Shown: positions 28,307 through 37,657, counted from the stretch's first letter. The stretch is 58,501 nt of DNA from Alphaproteobacteria bacterium (GCA_026400645.1 JAPLOP010000036.1:1-58501), one strand, 5' to 3'. Notes: generated by a model not told the origin, from the sequence alone. Translations and numbers: made by a program.

Positions 28307-28384
28307 ACCAACCCTAATCTTAATTGAGTGCTCTCTTTTAGAAAGAGCTAAGGTCAGTATGCCAGAAAAAGATTAATAAAGCCT

Positions 28385-28912
28385 TTACGCGCAGGCCTCT
28401 TTCAAAGAATGCGTTGCCTGATCCAATTCAACCTGGGTACAAAGGCCAAGCAGTAATGGGCTTTTTGGTTTTATGTTGGCACTGTTCCAATGGGTACGCC
28501 CCTTGATCGATTTGATCATTGGCTTTGTAGTCCCAAGCAACCTGCAAATCTGCAGTTCGGTCATGTCTGGATAATATTTCAACAACCATGCAATTGCATC
28601 GGGTCGGTCTTGTCGCTTGGACACCGGCGTATAGCGCCCGCGTTTTTTCCCAAGGACCGTGTCGGCATTAACAATTGGACGCATTTCCAGGTCAGCCGAT
28701 GGATCTTGCTCGCACCGCTTTATTTCCTCCAGCGTTAACTGAGACGATGCCACAGGGTCCAACCCAACCAATCTTCCAGCGGATTCTTCGTTGGCTATGG
28801 CTTGTATTTCCAATATATGCAAACCACAAAAGTCCGCAATTTGACCAAAAGTCAGCGATGTATTTTCAATCAGCCAAACCGCTGTCGCTTTGGGCATTAA
28901 GGGTAGGGCCAT
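28385..28912 (-). CDS. trcR: Cell cycle transcriptional regulator TrcR (DUF1013 family)
   Basis: 175 aa, starting at the ATG behind AGGAG with a proper spacer; a longer frame to 28978 exists but is unlikely. The near-invariant DUF1013 blocks are present: LPLMPKATAVWLIENTSLTF, IADFCGLH, GRYTPVSKRQDRPDAIAWLL, IGTTK-like LLGTTKPMIKSI and THWNSANIKPKSPLLLGLC. The protein is an alphaproteobacterial DNA-binding regulator tied to cell-cycle control, consistent with the CtrA-type boxes in this window. Monocistronic; kdpA lies 78 bp further on and a weak hairpin (about 28331-28350) lies between. Confidence 0.9.
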   Translation of the reverse strand: MALPLMPKATAVWLIENTSLTFGQIADFCGLHILEIQAIANEESAGRLVGLDPVASSQLTLEEIKRCEQDPSADLEMRPIVNADTVLGKKRGRYTPVSKRQDRPDAIAWLLKYYPDMTELQICRLLGTTKPMIKSIKGRTHWNSANIKPKSPLLLGLCTQVELDQATHSLKEACA

Positions 28913-29042
28913 GGTGATCTCCTCTGAAACTGGACTCTTGCATAAAAACTTGTGGATGTCTCTTCTCATTTCTCTCATAGGACGGAGAGTTTTTCAACCA
29001 AAACCAATGAATTGGGGTAATAAAACTTCCTGGGGTCATTTT

Positions 29043-29819
29043 TTACTTTTTGTTTTTAGCTTTTTTCTTTTGTATTTTTTTAACAGGAGCCACAGGAACC
29101 GGGGGGCTTTCAACCGTTTCTTCCACCAATGCGGGTTCCTCCGTCACGGTGTCCGGCTTTACTGCCACCGGGAGGGGATCTACCGCGGGCGCACAAATTA
29201 ACTTTAGTTGGCAAATTTTGTTGCCATTCTTCAGAGTGACGTCCTTGAAACGCGAGAGTAGATCATGAACTACCTTCTTGGGTTTTTCTTGCAGGCTTTG
29301 ATCGGGCATACTTTGCTCAACCAAGGCCGGCTCATCGGCAGTCCCAGAGCTCTGATCGACGAGTTGCTGTTCTACGGGTTGAATCTGTTTCTTACTCTGG
29401 CCTTTTTTTGATGTGACTCCTTTAGCAGGCTTGCGTGGCGCCTGCACAGGCTCTTGATTTTCTGGCTCCTGATTTGTAATTTCCGCACCCCCCTCATTTC
29501 CATTGCCTGATTCAGCTGAATGATCAGACACATCCGACGTTCCATCCTCTGTTGAGTTTTCCGCGGGGCTTTCCTTTGGGGCGCTCAGTGCAGCCTTACG
29601 AGAAACCACAGCCACTTCTTGTTTCAAATGTGTGTTTTCTTGTTCCAGGTCTGCAATCTTTGATTTTAGGGCATTAATATCGGGTGAACCAGATTTCTTC
29701 TTTTTATTAAGCTGACCCACCAGCCCACCAATTAAACCATTTTCCAACTGAGCCTTTGTTGCAGCCCACCCCGGCTGGATCATTCCGCAAAGAAAAAGAA
29801 AAAAAACAAACGACCGCAT
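29043..29819 (-). CDS. Exported coiled-coil, low-complexity protein of unknown function
   Basis: 258 aa from the ATG that follows GGAG with a 6-nt spacer. A signal peptide is present (FVFFLFLCGMIQPGWAA). Next comes a Lys-rich segment and a short leucine-heptad coiled coil (about 48-75, INALKSKIADLEQENTHLKQ), then a long Ser/Glu/Gln/Pro-rich disordered region, a small conserved-looking patch with two Cys (GNKICQLKLICAPAV), and a Lys-rich tail (KKIQKKKAKNKK). No known domain. It lies between ubiG and trcR. Confidence 0.7.
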   Translation of the reverse strand: MRSFVFFLFLCGMIQPGWAATKAQLENGLIGGLVGQLNKKKKSGSPDINALKSKIADLEQENTHLKQEVAVVSRKAALSAPKESPAENSTEDGTSDVSDHSAESGNGNEGGAEITNQEPENQEPVQAPRKPAKGVTSKKGQSKKQIQPVEQQLVDQSSGTADEPALVEQSMPDQSLQEKPKKVVHDLLSRFKDVTLKNGNKICQLKLICAPAVDPLPVAVKPDTVTEEPALVEETVESPPVPVAPVKKIQKKKAKNKK

Positions 29820-29871
29820 TTTTAACTCCACCATAACAATACTTCTTATCTTTCACTGTAAGATAAAAAGA

Positions 29872-30573
29872 TTAATATTGTGTGAATTTTGCGGCCCCAA
29901 TGTAATTAACGGAAAGCGAGGACCCCAGGGACCATGTTCGCTTAATGGGATGATAATCAATCCCCTTCAAATCAATAAACGAAACGCCAAAAGGTCGCAA
30001 TAAATCAGCCAGCTCAGCCGGAGTAAAGAATTGATTCCAATCATGCGTTCCTTTTGGAACCCATTTCAGAATGTATTCCGCACCCATAATGGCTTTTAGG
30101 TACGATTGCCATGTTCGATTCAGCGTTGATAAAATCAACACTCCATCCTTTTTTAACAGGTCCACGCAGCGTGCAATAAATTCAGCCGGATTTTCCACGT
30201 GTTCAATGATTTCTAGGGCCAAAACAGCATCAAATTTTTCTGCCTGGACGTCTTCGATCGCACCACATCGATAATCAATAACAAGGCCGTGATCTTTGGC
30301 ATGGGCCCAGGCAGTTGCTATGGCCTTTGGGCTGGTGTCAATACCGGTAACCGTTGCACCAAGACGGGCCAAGGGTTCGCACACCAATCCACCACCACAC
30401 CCAATGTCGATTATTTTTAATCCGGCCAGTGATTGGCGCAAATGGCCCACGATGAACCGCAGTCGCACTGGATTGATTTTATGGAGAGGAGAAAACGGCC
30501 CGGATTCATCCCACCATTCAGGTGCGATTTGATCGAATTGGTATCCTTTTGGATTGACCGTTGATTTTTGCAT
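29872..30573 (-). CDS. ubiG: Ubiquinone biosynthesis O-methyltransferase UbiG
   Basis: 233-aa class I SAM methyltransferase with motif I IDIGCGGGLVCEPLARLG (about 57-74), GIDTSP, and the UbiG hallmarks WWDESGPFSPLHKINPVRL at the start and YMYILKWVPKGTHDWNQF-like AEYILKWVPKGTHDWN near the end. It performs both O-methylations in ubiquinone synthesis. Divergent from lysC, as in many alphaproteobacteria. Confidence 0.95.
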   Translation of the reverse strand: MQKSTVNPKGYQFDQIAPEWWDESGPFSPLHKINPVRLRFIVGHLRQSLAGLKIIDIGCGGGLVCEPLARLGATVTGIDTSPKAIATAWAHAKDHGLVIDYRCGAIEDVQAEKFDAVLALEIIEHVENPAEFIARCVDLLKKDGVLILSTLNRTWQSYLKAIMGAEYILKWVPKGTHDWNQFFTPAELADLLRPFGVSFIDLKGIDYHPIKRTWSLGSSLSVNYIGAAKFTQY

Positions 30574-30647
30574 TGTTCTTTTGGTTATTTTCTATTTATG
30601 ATATCGGTTAATAATACCCCACATAAAAATTTTTAGCACAGTCAAAT

Positions 30648-31880
30648 ATGGCTCGTTACGTATTAAAATTCGGCGGTACATCCGTCGCCAATATCACCCG
30701 CCTAGAGCATGTCGCCAATATCATTAAAAATGAGGCGGAGAATGGTCACGAATTGGTCGTTGTTGTTTCCGCCATGGCCGGCATCACCAACCAATTAACC
30801 GATTATGCCCGGGCCCTTTGTCCGGATGAAATAACACCGGAACATGACGTTATTTTATCCTCTGGCGAGCAAGTAACGTGCGGACTGCTGGCTCTTTGTT
30901 TGCGGCGGCTGGGGTTTTATGCGCGTTCCTTTTTAGCGTGGCAAATTCCCATACTGACTGATTCTGCGCCAGCACATGCCCGAATCACCCATATCCCAAC
31001 GAACGAGTTGGAATCTTTTATGAAAGCAGGGGGAATCCCGATTGTTGCTGGGTTCCAGGGCATCAACCCAGAAGGGCGCCTTACAACACTAGGCCGAGGA
31101 GGATCCGACACAACGGCGGTTGCGTTGGCTTCGGCATTGGGGGCAGATCGATGCGATATCTATACCGATGTTGATGGTGTTTATACAGCAGACCCAAGGT
31201 TAGTTCCAGCAGCCCAAAAATTACCAACAATAACATATACAGAAATGTTTGAAATGGCGGCCCAAGGGGCAAAAGTTTTACAAACACGTTCTGTGGAATT
31301 GGCCATGAAGAACAACGTCAATGTTCGTGTATTATCCAGCTTTATGAATTCGTCCGGCACAAAAGTGGTCAACGAACGGGGAATCATGGAAAACACCCCT
31401 GTTTGTGGCGTTGTTCATAGCGAAAATGAAGTCAAAATAACACTCACAAGCATGCCAGACGAAGTCGGTATCGCGGCAACACTGTTTGGAACCCTAGCTC
31501 AATACCGTATCAACGTTGATATGTTGGTACAAAATTATTCCTTGGATGGACGAACAGATTTAACATTCACCCTTCCAAGGGATGATCTCGATCGAAGCCT
31601 GATCGTTTTTCAAGACCTCAAAACCAAGATTGGGTTTTCAGATATTATTGCGGACAGGGATATTGTTAAAATTTCTGTGATCGGGGTTGGAATGAAAAGC
31701 AACCTGGAAATCGCCAGCACCCTGTTTAAAACACTTGCGGAAAAAAACATTAACACACAACTGATTTCAACGTCGGAAATCAAAATCAGTGTTGTAATTG
31801 GCAGTGAACATACATCCCTTGCGATGCGCGCCCTCCATTCCGCCTTTAACCTGGACGAGGGGGATGATATCCAATCATGA
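30648..31880 (+). CDS. lysC: Aspartate kinase
   Basis: 410 aa. Amino-acid kinase domain with KFGGTSVAN at the start, SSGEQVT, and LGRGGSDTTAVALASAL. Two C-terminal ACT domains (about 265-405) are expected to bind lysine/threonine for feedback control. First step of the aspartate pathway to lysine, diaminopimelate, threonine and methionine. The stop overlaps the ptsP start by ATGA (31877-31880), the standard alphaproteobacterial lysC-ptsP pair. Confidence 0.97.
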   Translation: MARYVLKFGGTSVANITRLEHVANIIKNEAENGHELVVVVSAMAGITNQLTDYARALCPDEITPEHDVILSSGEQVTCGLLALCLRRLGFYARSFLAWQIPILTDSAPAHARITHIPTNELESFMKAGGIPIVAGFQGINPEGRLTTLGRGGSDTTAVALASALGADRCDIYTDVDGVYTADPRLVPAAQKLPTITYTEMFEMAAQGAKVLQTRSVELAMKNNVNVRVLSSFMNSSGTKVVNERGIMENTPVCGVVHSENEVKITLTSMPDEVGIAATLFGTLAQYRINVDMLVQNYSLDGRTDLTFTLPRDDLDRSLIVFQDLKTKIGFSDIIADRDIVKISVIGVGMKSNLEIASTLFKTLAEKNINTQLISTSEIKISVVIGSEHTSLAMRALHSAFNLDEGDDIQS

Positions 31881-33718
31881 GCCCGCTTAAATACTCCCCA
31901 TCGAAAGAACACCCGGACTGGCTATCTGTTCCATCCATTTTCGAGGGGGTTAGTTTAAGCAAAGGTGTTGGGATGGGGTATGCGTTTTTCCATTCAGCGA
32001 ATCCTTCCCCCGATCAAACAAGCGTGGATCTTTCGTTAAAGCAAGAGCTTTCCCACGAAGATGAAAAAACAAAACTCGACCAGGCTTTCGATGCCCTACA
32101 AAAGGAAATTAACGGTCTTCTTCTGGTTAATTTTCACAACTCTCAATCAGAACCAAAAAAAATCCTGGAAGCCTATCAATTGCTGGTCAACGACCAGGGG
32201 TGGAAAAGACGGCTTTTCAAGGAAATCGACCACGGTAAATCAGCAACCCAAGCCGTTGATCGTGTCCTAGACACCTTAAAAAAACAATTCTCCGATGATC
32301 CATTTTGGCAAGAACGTCTGTTTGATTTGGATGACATCAGTCAACGATTATTGATTTACCTGAAACAAGAAAAATATGCCCAAAACACAGATCCATCCAT
32401 TCCGATCATCGTCATCGCCCAAAATTTAGGCCCTGCTGCGTTATTAAAATATCATCAAAGGAACCTAAAAGGCGTGGTTTTGGCTGAAACCGGCCGCACA
32501 TCACATTCAGCAATCATTGCTCGTTCCTTGGGCATTCCTGTCGTGGGGGGAATTGATGCGATTTCTAGCAAGATTCATTCAACTGATTCCATCCTTGTTA
32601 ATGGAGACATCGGTCGTGTTTATATTCGGCCTGCCGAAAACATTATTCGGGCTTTGGATAAAAAGAAAGCTAGGCACATACCTAACGGAGCAAACTCATC
32701 CCCGGGGTCATCAACAACGCTAGATGGTATACAAATAGAGCTTCATTTAAATGCTAATCTATCGGAGGATCTGAGGCATCTTGATGATGGAATTGCACAA
32801 GGCGTTGGCTTGTACCGTACCGAAATTCCATTCATGCTGTCTGATGGCATACCAAGTGTCGAGACACAAACACGTTTTTATCAGCAAACATTAGACCTTG
32901 CGGGGACAAAGCCCGTTGTTTTTCGAACGCTCGATGTCGGCGAAGGCAAAAGATCGATACTCGCACAATCAAACAAAACGAATAAAAGTCCATCAAAAAA
33001 TTGGCGCGGTTGGCGAGATATTCGGTTGACGCTTGACCGCCCCATGATCATGCGACAGCAATTGCGCGCCCTGATACGGGCCCGGTGCCAAAGCCAACAC
33101 CCAGAAGACCCGCTTTATCTGATGGTCCCAATGATCGCTGATCTTGCAGAATTTATGGCTGTACGACATTTGGTGGCGCTAGAGACGAAACGGGAACAAA
33201 AACTGGGAAATCCCGTGCCAGAATCCATCAAGGTCGGCGCCATGATAGAGGTCCCAGCCCTTGTTTATCAATTGTCATCATTAGTTAAAGTTGTTGATTT
33301 TCTGTCTATCGGAAGCAACGATTTGTTTCAATTTTTTTATGCTATTGAGCGCGAAAATACCGATCTTTCGCGTCGTTTTGATGTTTTGTCACCGTCGTTT
33401 CTTTTGTTTATCAAAAGCATTCAGGATCAGGTTTCCCCGTATCAGATCCCCTTGAGTATGTGCGGTGAAATGGCGAGCCATCCCCTGGAAGCGATGGCCG
33501 TTTTAGGGCTGGGGTTACGACGATTATCGGTCACACCGGGTTCCCTTGAATCCGTGCAAGCGATGATTCGTTCCCTGAATGTGCAAAAGTTTATGCCCTA
33601 TCTTTTGTCCATCTGTCAGCAAACACCCTCTGATTTCATAAACAGACCCTTTGGTTTAGCCAGCAGCATTCGTCAAAAATTGGGTATTTTTGCCATGGAC
33701 CATGGTATTATTGTCTAA
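31877..33718 (+). CDS. ptsP: Phosphoenolpyruvate-protein phosphotransferase, EI-Ntr type lacking GAF
   Basis: 613 aa. EI domains in order: PEP-utiliser N-terminal helical region (about 20-165), phosphohistidine domain with H210 in ETGRTSHSAIIARSLGIP, and the TIM barrel PEP-binding domain with GVGLYRTEIPFM, FRTLDVGEGKR, SIGSNDLFQFFYA and the catalytic-Cys motif MCGEMASHP. The usual EI-Ntr has an N-terminal GAF sensor of about 170 residues, which is missing here. The lysC-ptsP position supports the PtsP assignment over sugar-PTS EI. It would start the nitrogen PTS relay (NPr, EIIA-Ntr), none of which is in this window. Confidence 0.92.
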   Translation: MSPLKYSPSKEHPDWLSVPSIFEGVSLSKGVGMGYAFFHSANPSPDQTSVDLSLKQELSHEDEKTKLDQAFDALQKEINGLLLVNFHNSQSEPKKILEAYQLLVNDQGWKRRLFKEIDHGKSATQAVDRVLDTLKKQFSDDPFWQERLFDLDDISQRLLIYLKQEKYAQNTDPSIPIIVIAQNLGPAALLKYHQRNLKGVVLAETGRTSHSAIIARSLGIPVVGGIDAISSKIHSTDSILVNGDIGRVYIRPAENIIRALDKKKARHIPNGANSSPGSSTTLDGIQIELHLNANLSEDLRHLDDGIAQGVGLYRTEIPFMLSDGIPSVETQTRFYQQTLDLAGTKPVVFRTLDVGEGKRSILAQSNKTNKSPSKNWRGWRDIRLTLDRPMIMRQQLRALIRARCQSQHPEDPLYLMVPMIADLAEFMAVRHLVALETKREQKLGNPVPESIKVGAMIEVPALVYQLSSLVKVVDFLSIGSNDLFQFFYAIERENTDLSRRFDVLSPSFLLFIKSIQDQVSPYQIPLSMCGEMASHPLEAMAVLGLGLRRLSVTPGSLESVQAMIRSLNVQKFMPYLLSICQQTPSDFINRPFGLASSIRQKLGIFAMDHGIIV

Positions 33719-33751
33719 TTTCTTATATCATTTTCAAAAAGGATTAGAGGC

Positions 33752-33965
33752 AGTTCAACAAATTTGCATTTATTACATAAATACAAATTCATTCTATTTA
33801 CTATTTTAATTTAATCTCAAAGAATACCCCCGTCCTCCCGTGGCTTGACCACGGGATCCATGTATTCTGTTATAGATCCCGCGATCAAGTCGCGGGAGGA
33901 CGGGGGATCATTTCTTATGATCAAATAAACAACCGAACTATCATCGAGCATAAGTTTGTTGAACT
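33752..33965. repeat. Composite palindromic element with nested REP repeat
   Basis: Outer inverted arms AGTTCAACAAA (33752-33762) and TTTGTTGAACT (33955-33965). Inside are 14-bp perfect arms CCCCCGTCCTCCCG (33827-33840) and CGGGAGGACGGGGG (33893-33906), enclosing two hairpins: CCCGTGG/CCACGGG (33837-33855) and CCCGCGA/TCGCGGG (33878-33896). The left flank (33731 on, ATTTTCAAAAAGGATTAG) also resembles an end of the 15121-15260 repeat. It fills the 287-bp gap between ptsP and alaX; nothing else was seen there. Confidence 0.75.
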
Positions 33966-34005
33966 ACTTCTTAGTGAGTTTCATTGAAGTCAAAATATGC
34001 AACAA

Positions 34006-34764
34006 TTACTGAACTTTGTAGCTTACTTTAGTGTTACCATTACGCCCCTGAATCTTTCTTATGTTAACAGACCCTAATTCGGATATATTTTTCAGGTGAG
34101 TGCCTCCGCAAGGAACAGGCTCAAATCCATCCATAGTAACAACGCGTTCTGTCTTGCCGGACGGGATTTGGAGCGGACTTTCGATGCAGAATTTTGATGG
34201 TTCTTGCGAGCTGATTACACTACAGATCACATTAACATTGGATGCTATCGCCTGATTTATTAAAAGATTTGCCCGCTCTATTAGATCGGCGCTAGACATG
34301 GATTTCAACTGCCCCTCAAATTCCACATAGGGTCCTTCCTGAAAATGAAACCCCTTGAACGCGATTAGTTCGGGAGCAAGACTTTCAACAATGCTTCCCA
34401 AAAGATGTCCGGCTGTATGCGCCTTTGCATTTAATATACGTCTTTCAGGATCGATCTTTGATAGCACTAATGATCCTTTTTCGATGGCCGAAATATTTTC
34501 TTGTATGTAGTGTTTTACCAATCCATCAAAAAAGGAGACAAAATTCACTGTATAAGTCTTGTTGTGAATTGTTATCAAACCAGTGTCTGATGGTTGTCCG
34601 CCGCCCTGTGGGTAAAACACCGTTTCATCAAAGACTAAAAAGCTTCCTCTGTTTGGATCCTCTCCCCTGCCAACAACTCTGCTCACGCCCTCAAACTGAT
34701 AAGTATTAGAAAGATACGATAGAACCGTGGGAAGAATTTCAAAAAGTTGATCAAATTTACACAT
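34006..34764 (-). CDS. alaX: Free-standing alanyl-tRNA editing protein AlaX
   Basis: 252 aa. It has the AlaRS second-additional-domain layout: an N-terminal barrel with TVFYPQGGGQPSDTG, then the zinc-dependent editing site with HTAGH (HxxxH) and CGGTH (CxxxH). It should hydrolyse mischarged Ser- or Gly-tRNA(Ala) in trans. Of the AlaXp size class with the extra N-terminal domain. This gene is scattered across bacteria and may have been acquired. It stands alone next to a composite repeat. Confidence 0.92.
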   Translation of the reverse strand: MCKFDQLFEILPTVLSYLSNTYQFEGVSRVVGRGEDPNRGSFLVFDETVFYPQGGGQPSDTGLITIHNKTYTVNFVSFFDGLVKHYIQENISAIEKGSLVLSKIDPERRILNAKAHTAGHLLGSIVESLAPELIAFKGFHFQEGPYVEFEGQLKSMSSADLIERANLLINQAIASNVNVICSVISSQEPSKFCIESPLQIPSGKTERVVTMDGFEPVPCGGTHLKNISELGSVNIRKIQGRNGNTKVSYKVQ

Positions 34765-34825
34765 ATCAACGGCCGTTTCCTATGTTGGCATGCCTTCCAA
34801 TAGGCATGATCATTTGGTGCATTAT

Positions 34826-35287
34826 CTATACTTTTTCAACCGTCAAAACATTGCCCTGGATAGATTGAATATGGACCTGGGTCCCAACAGCCATATCGGG
34901 GCCGTGAATACGCCACCGGGTGTCGTCAATGGTTACGTATCCATGGCCATTAACGATGGGTTCGTTTAACGTTAAGACATGTCCAAGCACGTTATGTCCA
35001 CGCTGATTTAGCCGGGTGGCAACAACCACATCGGCCTTGTGATGCCAAAGCTTACGCCCACCCCATGTCATCAAGGGGGCCAGAATCGCCAATGAAATAC
35101 ACTGGACCAGCACCGATAAAGGAAAGGCCCAAGACAAAAAAGAAACCACCAAACAGGAAAGCCCGATCCACAAGAAAAAAGCCCCAGGGGCAAGCAATTC
35201 TAAACACAACAGGGCCATCCCCCCTGCCAGCCAATATCCAGACAACGACCAGGCCATCAATGTGGCGTAAAATGACATCCAATCCAT
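34826..35287 (-). CDS. NfeD-family membrane protein
   Basis: 153 aa. Three to four membrane helices (about 8-30, 32-52, 55-75) and a small C-terminal OB-fold domain (about 90-153: GHVLTLNEPIVNGHGYVTIDDTRWRI). NfeD proteins are obligate partners of SPFH proteins and are nearly always encoded next to them, as here: qmcA lies immediately upstream with a 13-bp gap. Likely part of a membrane quality-control or microdomain complex. Confidence 0.92.
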   Translation of the reverse strand: MDWMSFYATLMAWSLSGYWLAGGMALLCLELLAPGAFFLWIGLSCLVVSFLSWAFPLSVLVQCISLAILAPLMTWGGRKLWHHKADVVVATRLNQRGHNVLGHVLTLNEPIVNGHGYVTIDDTRWRIHGPDMAVGTQVHIQSIQGNVLTVEKV

Positions 35288-35300
35288 TTAGTGATCCTTT

Positions 35301-36326
35301 CTATACAGAGGAAGGTACGGTTGGTCTTTGCGTGGGTCGTCCCTTGATTTCCGGATGCCGTGCATCCGCAGATTGATCGTCATGTGCATCTTTCGCAAAT
35401 GCTTCCTTGGCCAGCTCGGCAACGCCTGCGATAGAACTAAGCAGGCCGCTGGTTTCCATTGGCATCAAGATCACTTTTTGATTGGGGGCCTTTGCTAATG
35501 CATGAAATGCCTCTACATATTTTTGGGCCACGAAGTAATTCAGAGCCTGCGAGCTTCCCTGGGCAACAGCCTGCGATACTTCTATGGTTGCGCGTGCCTC
35601 TGCCATCGCCAAGCGTTCCCTGGCTTGACCATCCAAATGAGCAGCATCCTTGCGTCCTTCGGCCTCTAGAACCATGGCCTGCTGAAGGCCCTCTGCTTTC
35701 AAAATATTCGCCTGACGTGACCCTTCAGCAGCCAAAATGGCTGATTGTCTTTCACCTTCAGCCTCCAAAATAAGGGCACGTTTTTCACGTTCCGCCTTCA
35801 TCTGACGCGCCATGGAATCGACCAGATCGCGTGGTGGCTTGATATCCAAAATTTCAATACGGGTTACTTTTGTGCCCCATGGATTAGTTGCTTCGTCCAC
35901 AACCATCAAAAGGCGGGCGTTTATTTTCTCGCGGTGAGACAACAACTCATCCAAATCCATAGATCCCATAACAGTACGAATGTTTGTCATGGTCAGATTC
36001 ATAATTGCATTCTTCAGGCTCGAGACTTCATAAGCAGATTGCGCCGCATCCAAAATTTGATAAAAGATAATACCATCGACGGTAACAACGGCATTATCTT
36101 TTGTAATAACATCTTGCGATGGGACCGCCATGACCTGTTCCATCATATTGACCTTTGCCCCAATACGATCAATAAAGGGCATAATAATATGGAGGCCAGG
36201 CTTTAACGTTTCCGTATAGCGACCAAAACGTTCCACCGTATATTCAAATCCTTGCGAGACAATTTGAACGGATTGAAACACGAATAAAATTCCAATTATA
36301 ACAACTGTAATAGCAATAATTTCCAT
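35301..36326 (-). CDS. qmcA: SPFH/stomatin-family protein QmcA
   Basis: 341 aa. One N-terminal membrane anchor (about 3-22), an SPFH/band-7 domain (about 25-190: VERFGRYTETLKPGLHIIMPF, SQDVITKDNAVVTVDGIIFYQ), then a long Glu/Ala-rich coiled coil (about 185-270, repeated ILEAEGERQSAILAAEG pattern). It organises membrane microdomains and modulates FtsH-type proteolysis. Operon with nfeD. Confidence 0.94.
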   Translation of the reverse strand: MEIIAITVVIIGILFVFQSVQIVSQGFEYTVERFGRYTETLKPGLHIIMPFIDRIGAKVNMMEQVMAVPSQDVITKDNAVVTVDGIIFYQILDAAQSAYEVSSLKNAIMNLTMTNIRTVMGSMDLDELLSHREKINARLLMVVDEATNPWGTKVTRIEILDIKPPRDLVDSMARQMKAEREKRALILEAEGERQSAILAAEGSRQANILKAEGLQQAMVLEAEGRKDAAHLDGQARERLAMAEARATIEVSQAVAQGSSQALNYFVAQKYVEAFHALAKAPNQKVILMPMETSGLLSSIAGVAELAKEAFAKDAHDDQSADARHPEIKGRPTQRPTVPSSV

Positions 36327-36379
36327 GATTCAATCCGTTCTTTTAAATGATCTTTCTGGCAGTATGCACCACTTTCACA

Positions 36380-37447
36380 CTAAACGAAATCACCAAACAT
36401 AGTGGTATCGATAGAATGTTTCTTGGCACCAACTTTGTCAAAATGATCCCCTATCCACTCAGAGGCTGATTTGCGTCCCTCCTCGAACAACATCATCAAA
36501 AATTCCCAATCGGTGTTGAGGGCACTGCTTAAGTTAAGCCCCTTGAAAGAATCTTCATTCTTTATCAGATGCATATTAACCCTTTTCATGGCCCCTTCTT
36601 TGATAACGCCATCATCGATTAGTTTTGTGATAAAATAGATGGCCCGCATTTCATGAACCAAACACCCGTTATACGTAATTTCCTTTAATCGATTATCAAT
36701 CTCTTGTTGCGTTTGGGGTAATTTATCGCAATACGTTTTTCTCAATTGAACAAGGATAATATCCTCACAATCGCAATTATTAATTAATGGGTAAATCGCG
36801 GGGTTTGCAATATATCCACCGTCCCAATAATATTCATTGTCGATTTTTACAGATTGAAATATAAACGGCAAACAGGCAGACGCCATCAGAACCTCTGGCG
36901 AAAATTCATCATTGGAAAATACCCTAATTTTCCCTGATTTGACATGCGTTGTTCCCAGAAATATTTTTCGGTCCTTACTGTTGCGAATAGCCTTGAAATC
37001 AAAAAAATCTTTCAAGAATTCACCGAATGGATTCTTGTTGTCTGGATTCAATTGATAGGGCGATAAATGAGTCTGAATATGAGACAATATTGGAAATAAT
37101 GGGTGCTTGTCCAAATTAAAGGACTTTTCCTTTTGTGGCATAAATTTACCAAGTAACTGCTTGATTTGATCGTGGCCCTCAAAGGGATCTTTCATGTATG
37201 GCGAAGTCTTTTTGGAAAGCTGATATACAGACTGCCAATAATCCTTGAGCGTTATTCGTGCCAGTTCTGGCCCGCCCTTAATCAGACCCTGAACCAAAGC
37301 AGCAGCATTCATACCGCCCGCGCTGGTACCAGAAACACCAACAATGTCGAAACGACCATCCTCTAACAATCGATCGGCGACTCCCCACGCAAATGCGCCA
37401 TGAGAACCACCACCTTGAAAAGCAAGGGCAACTTTTTTCTTCTGCAC
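36380..37447 (-). CDS. Patatin-like phospholipase
   Basis: 355 aa. Oxyanion loop AFQGGGSHGAFAWG near the start, nucleophile elbow GVSGTSAGG (GxSxG) at about residues 37-45 and the catalytic Asp in WDGGY at about 207-211. This is the complete Ser-Asp dyad of the patatin family (lipid acyl hydrolase). No signal peptide. Patatins of intracellular bacteria can be exported effectors that attack host membranes, but nothing in the sequence shows export; a cytoplasmic lipid-turnover role is equally possible. Monocistronic. Confidence 0.92.
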   Translation of the reverse strand: MQKKKVALAFQGGGSHGAFAWGVADRLLEDGRFDIVGVSGTSAGGMNAAALVQGLIKGGPELARITLKDYWQSVYQLSKKTSPYMKDPFEGHDQIKQLLGKFMPQKEKSFNLDKHPLFPILSHIQTHLSPYQLNPDNKNPFGEFLKDFFDFKAIRNSKDRKIFLGTTHVKSGKIRVFSNDEFSPEVLMASACLPFIFQSVKIDNEYYWDGGYIANPAIYPLINNCDCEDIILVQLRKTYCDKLPQTQQEIDNRLKEITYNGCLVHEMRAIYFITKLIDDGVIKEGAMKRVNMHLIKNEDSFKGLNLSSALNTDWEFLMMLFEEGRKSASEWIGDHFDKVGAKKHSIDTTMFGDFV

Positions 37448-37657
37448 TGATAATCTCCATTCATACAGCTACGTATCCAGAACCCTTCGGGCCGGATCAT
37501 CTTTTGGACTCCTATTGCTTATAATAAACAAAGATCCTTAATTATTCGTTAAAATTGGCCCGCATTTTTCCACTCTCTTGCTTAAAGCCATGGGCTTGGT
37601 GTACAAGAAGGAAGACAAGACAATTTCCTGCACCGTTGCGTTTTTGTAGAACAGGCC

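Noticed and set aside
28307-28384. Possible kdpF peptide before kdpA
   Set aside because: The gap is short and no 25-30-codon hydrophobic frame with a start and ribosome site is visible.
28385-28912. Assignment as GcrA
   Set aside because: The sequence lacks the GcrA N-terminal WT-E-RV-LLKKLW motif; the blocks match DUF1013/TrcR.
33827-33906. CRISPR-like repeat or sRNA gene
   Set aside because: There are only inverted arms, no regularly spaced direct repeats with spacers, and no promoter-terminator pair; REP-like repeat is the simpler reading.
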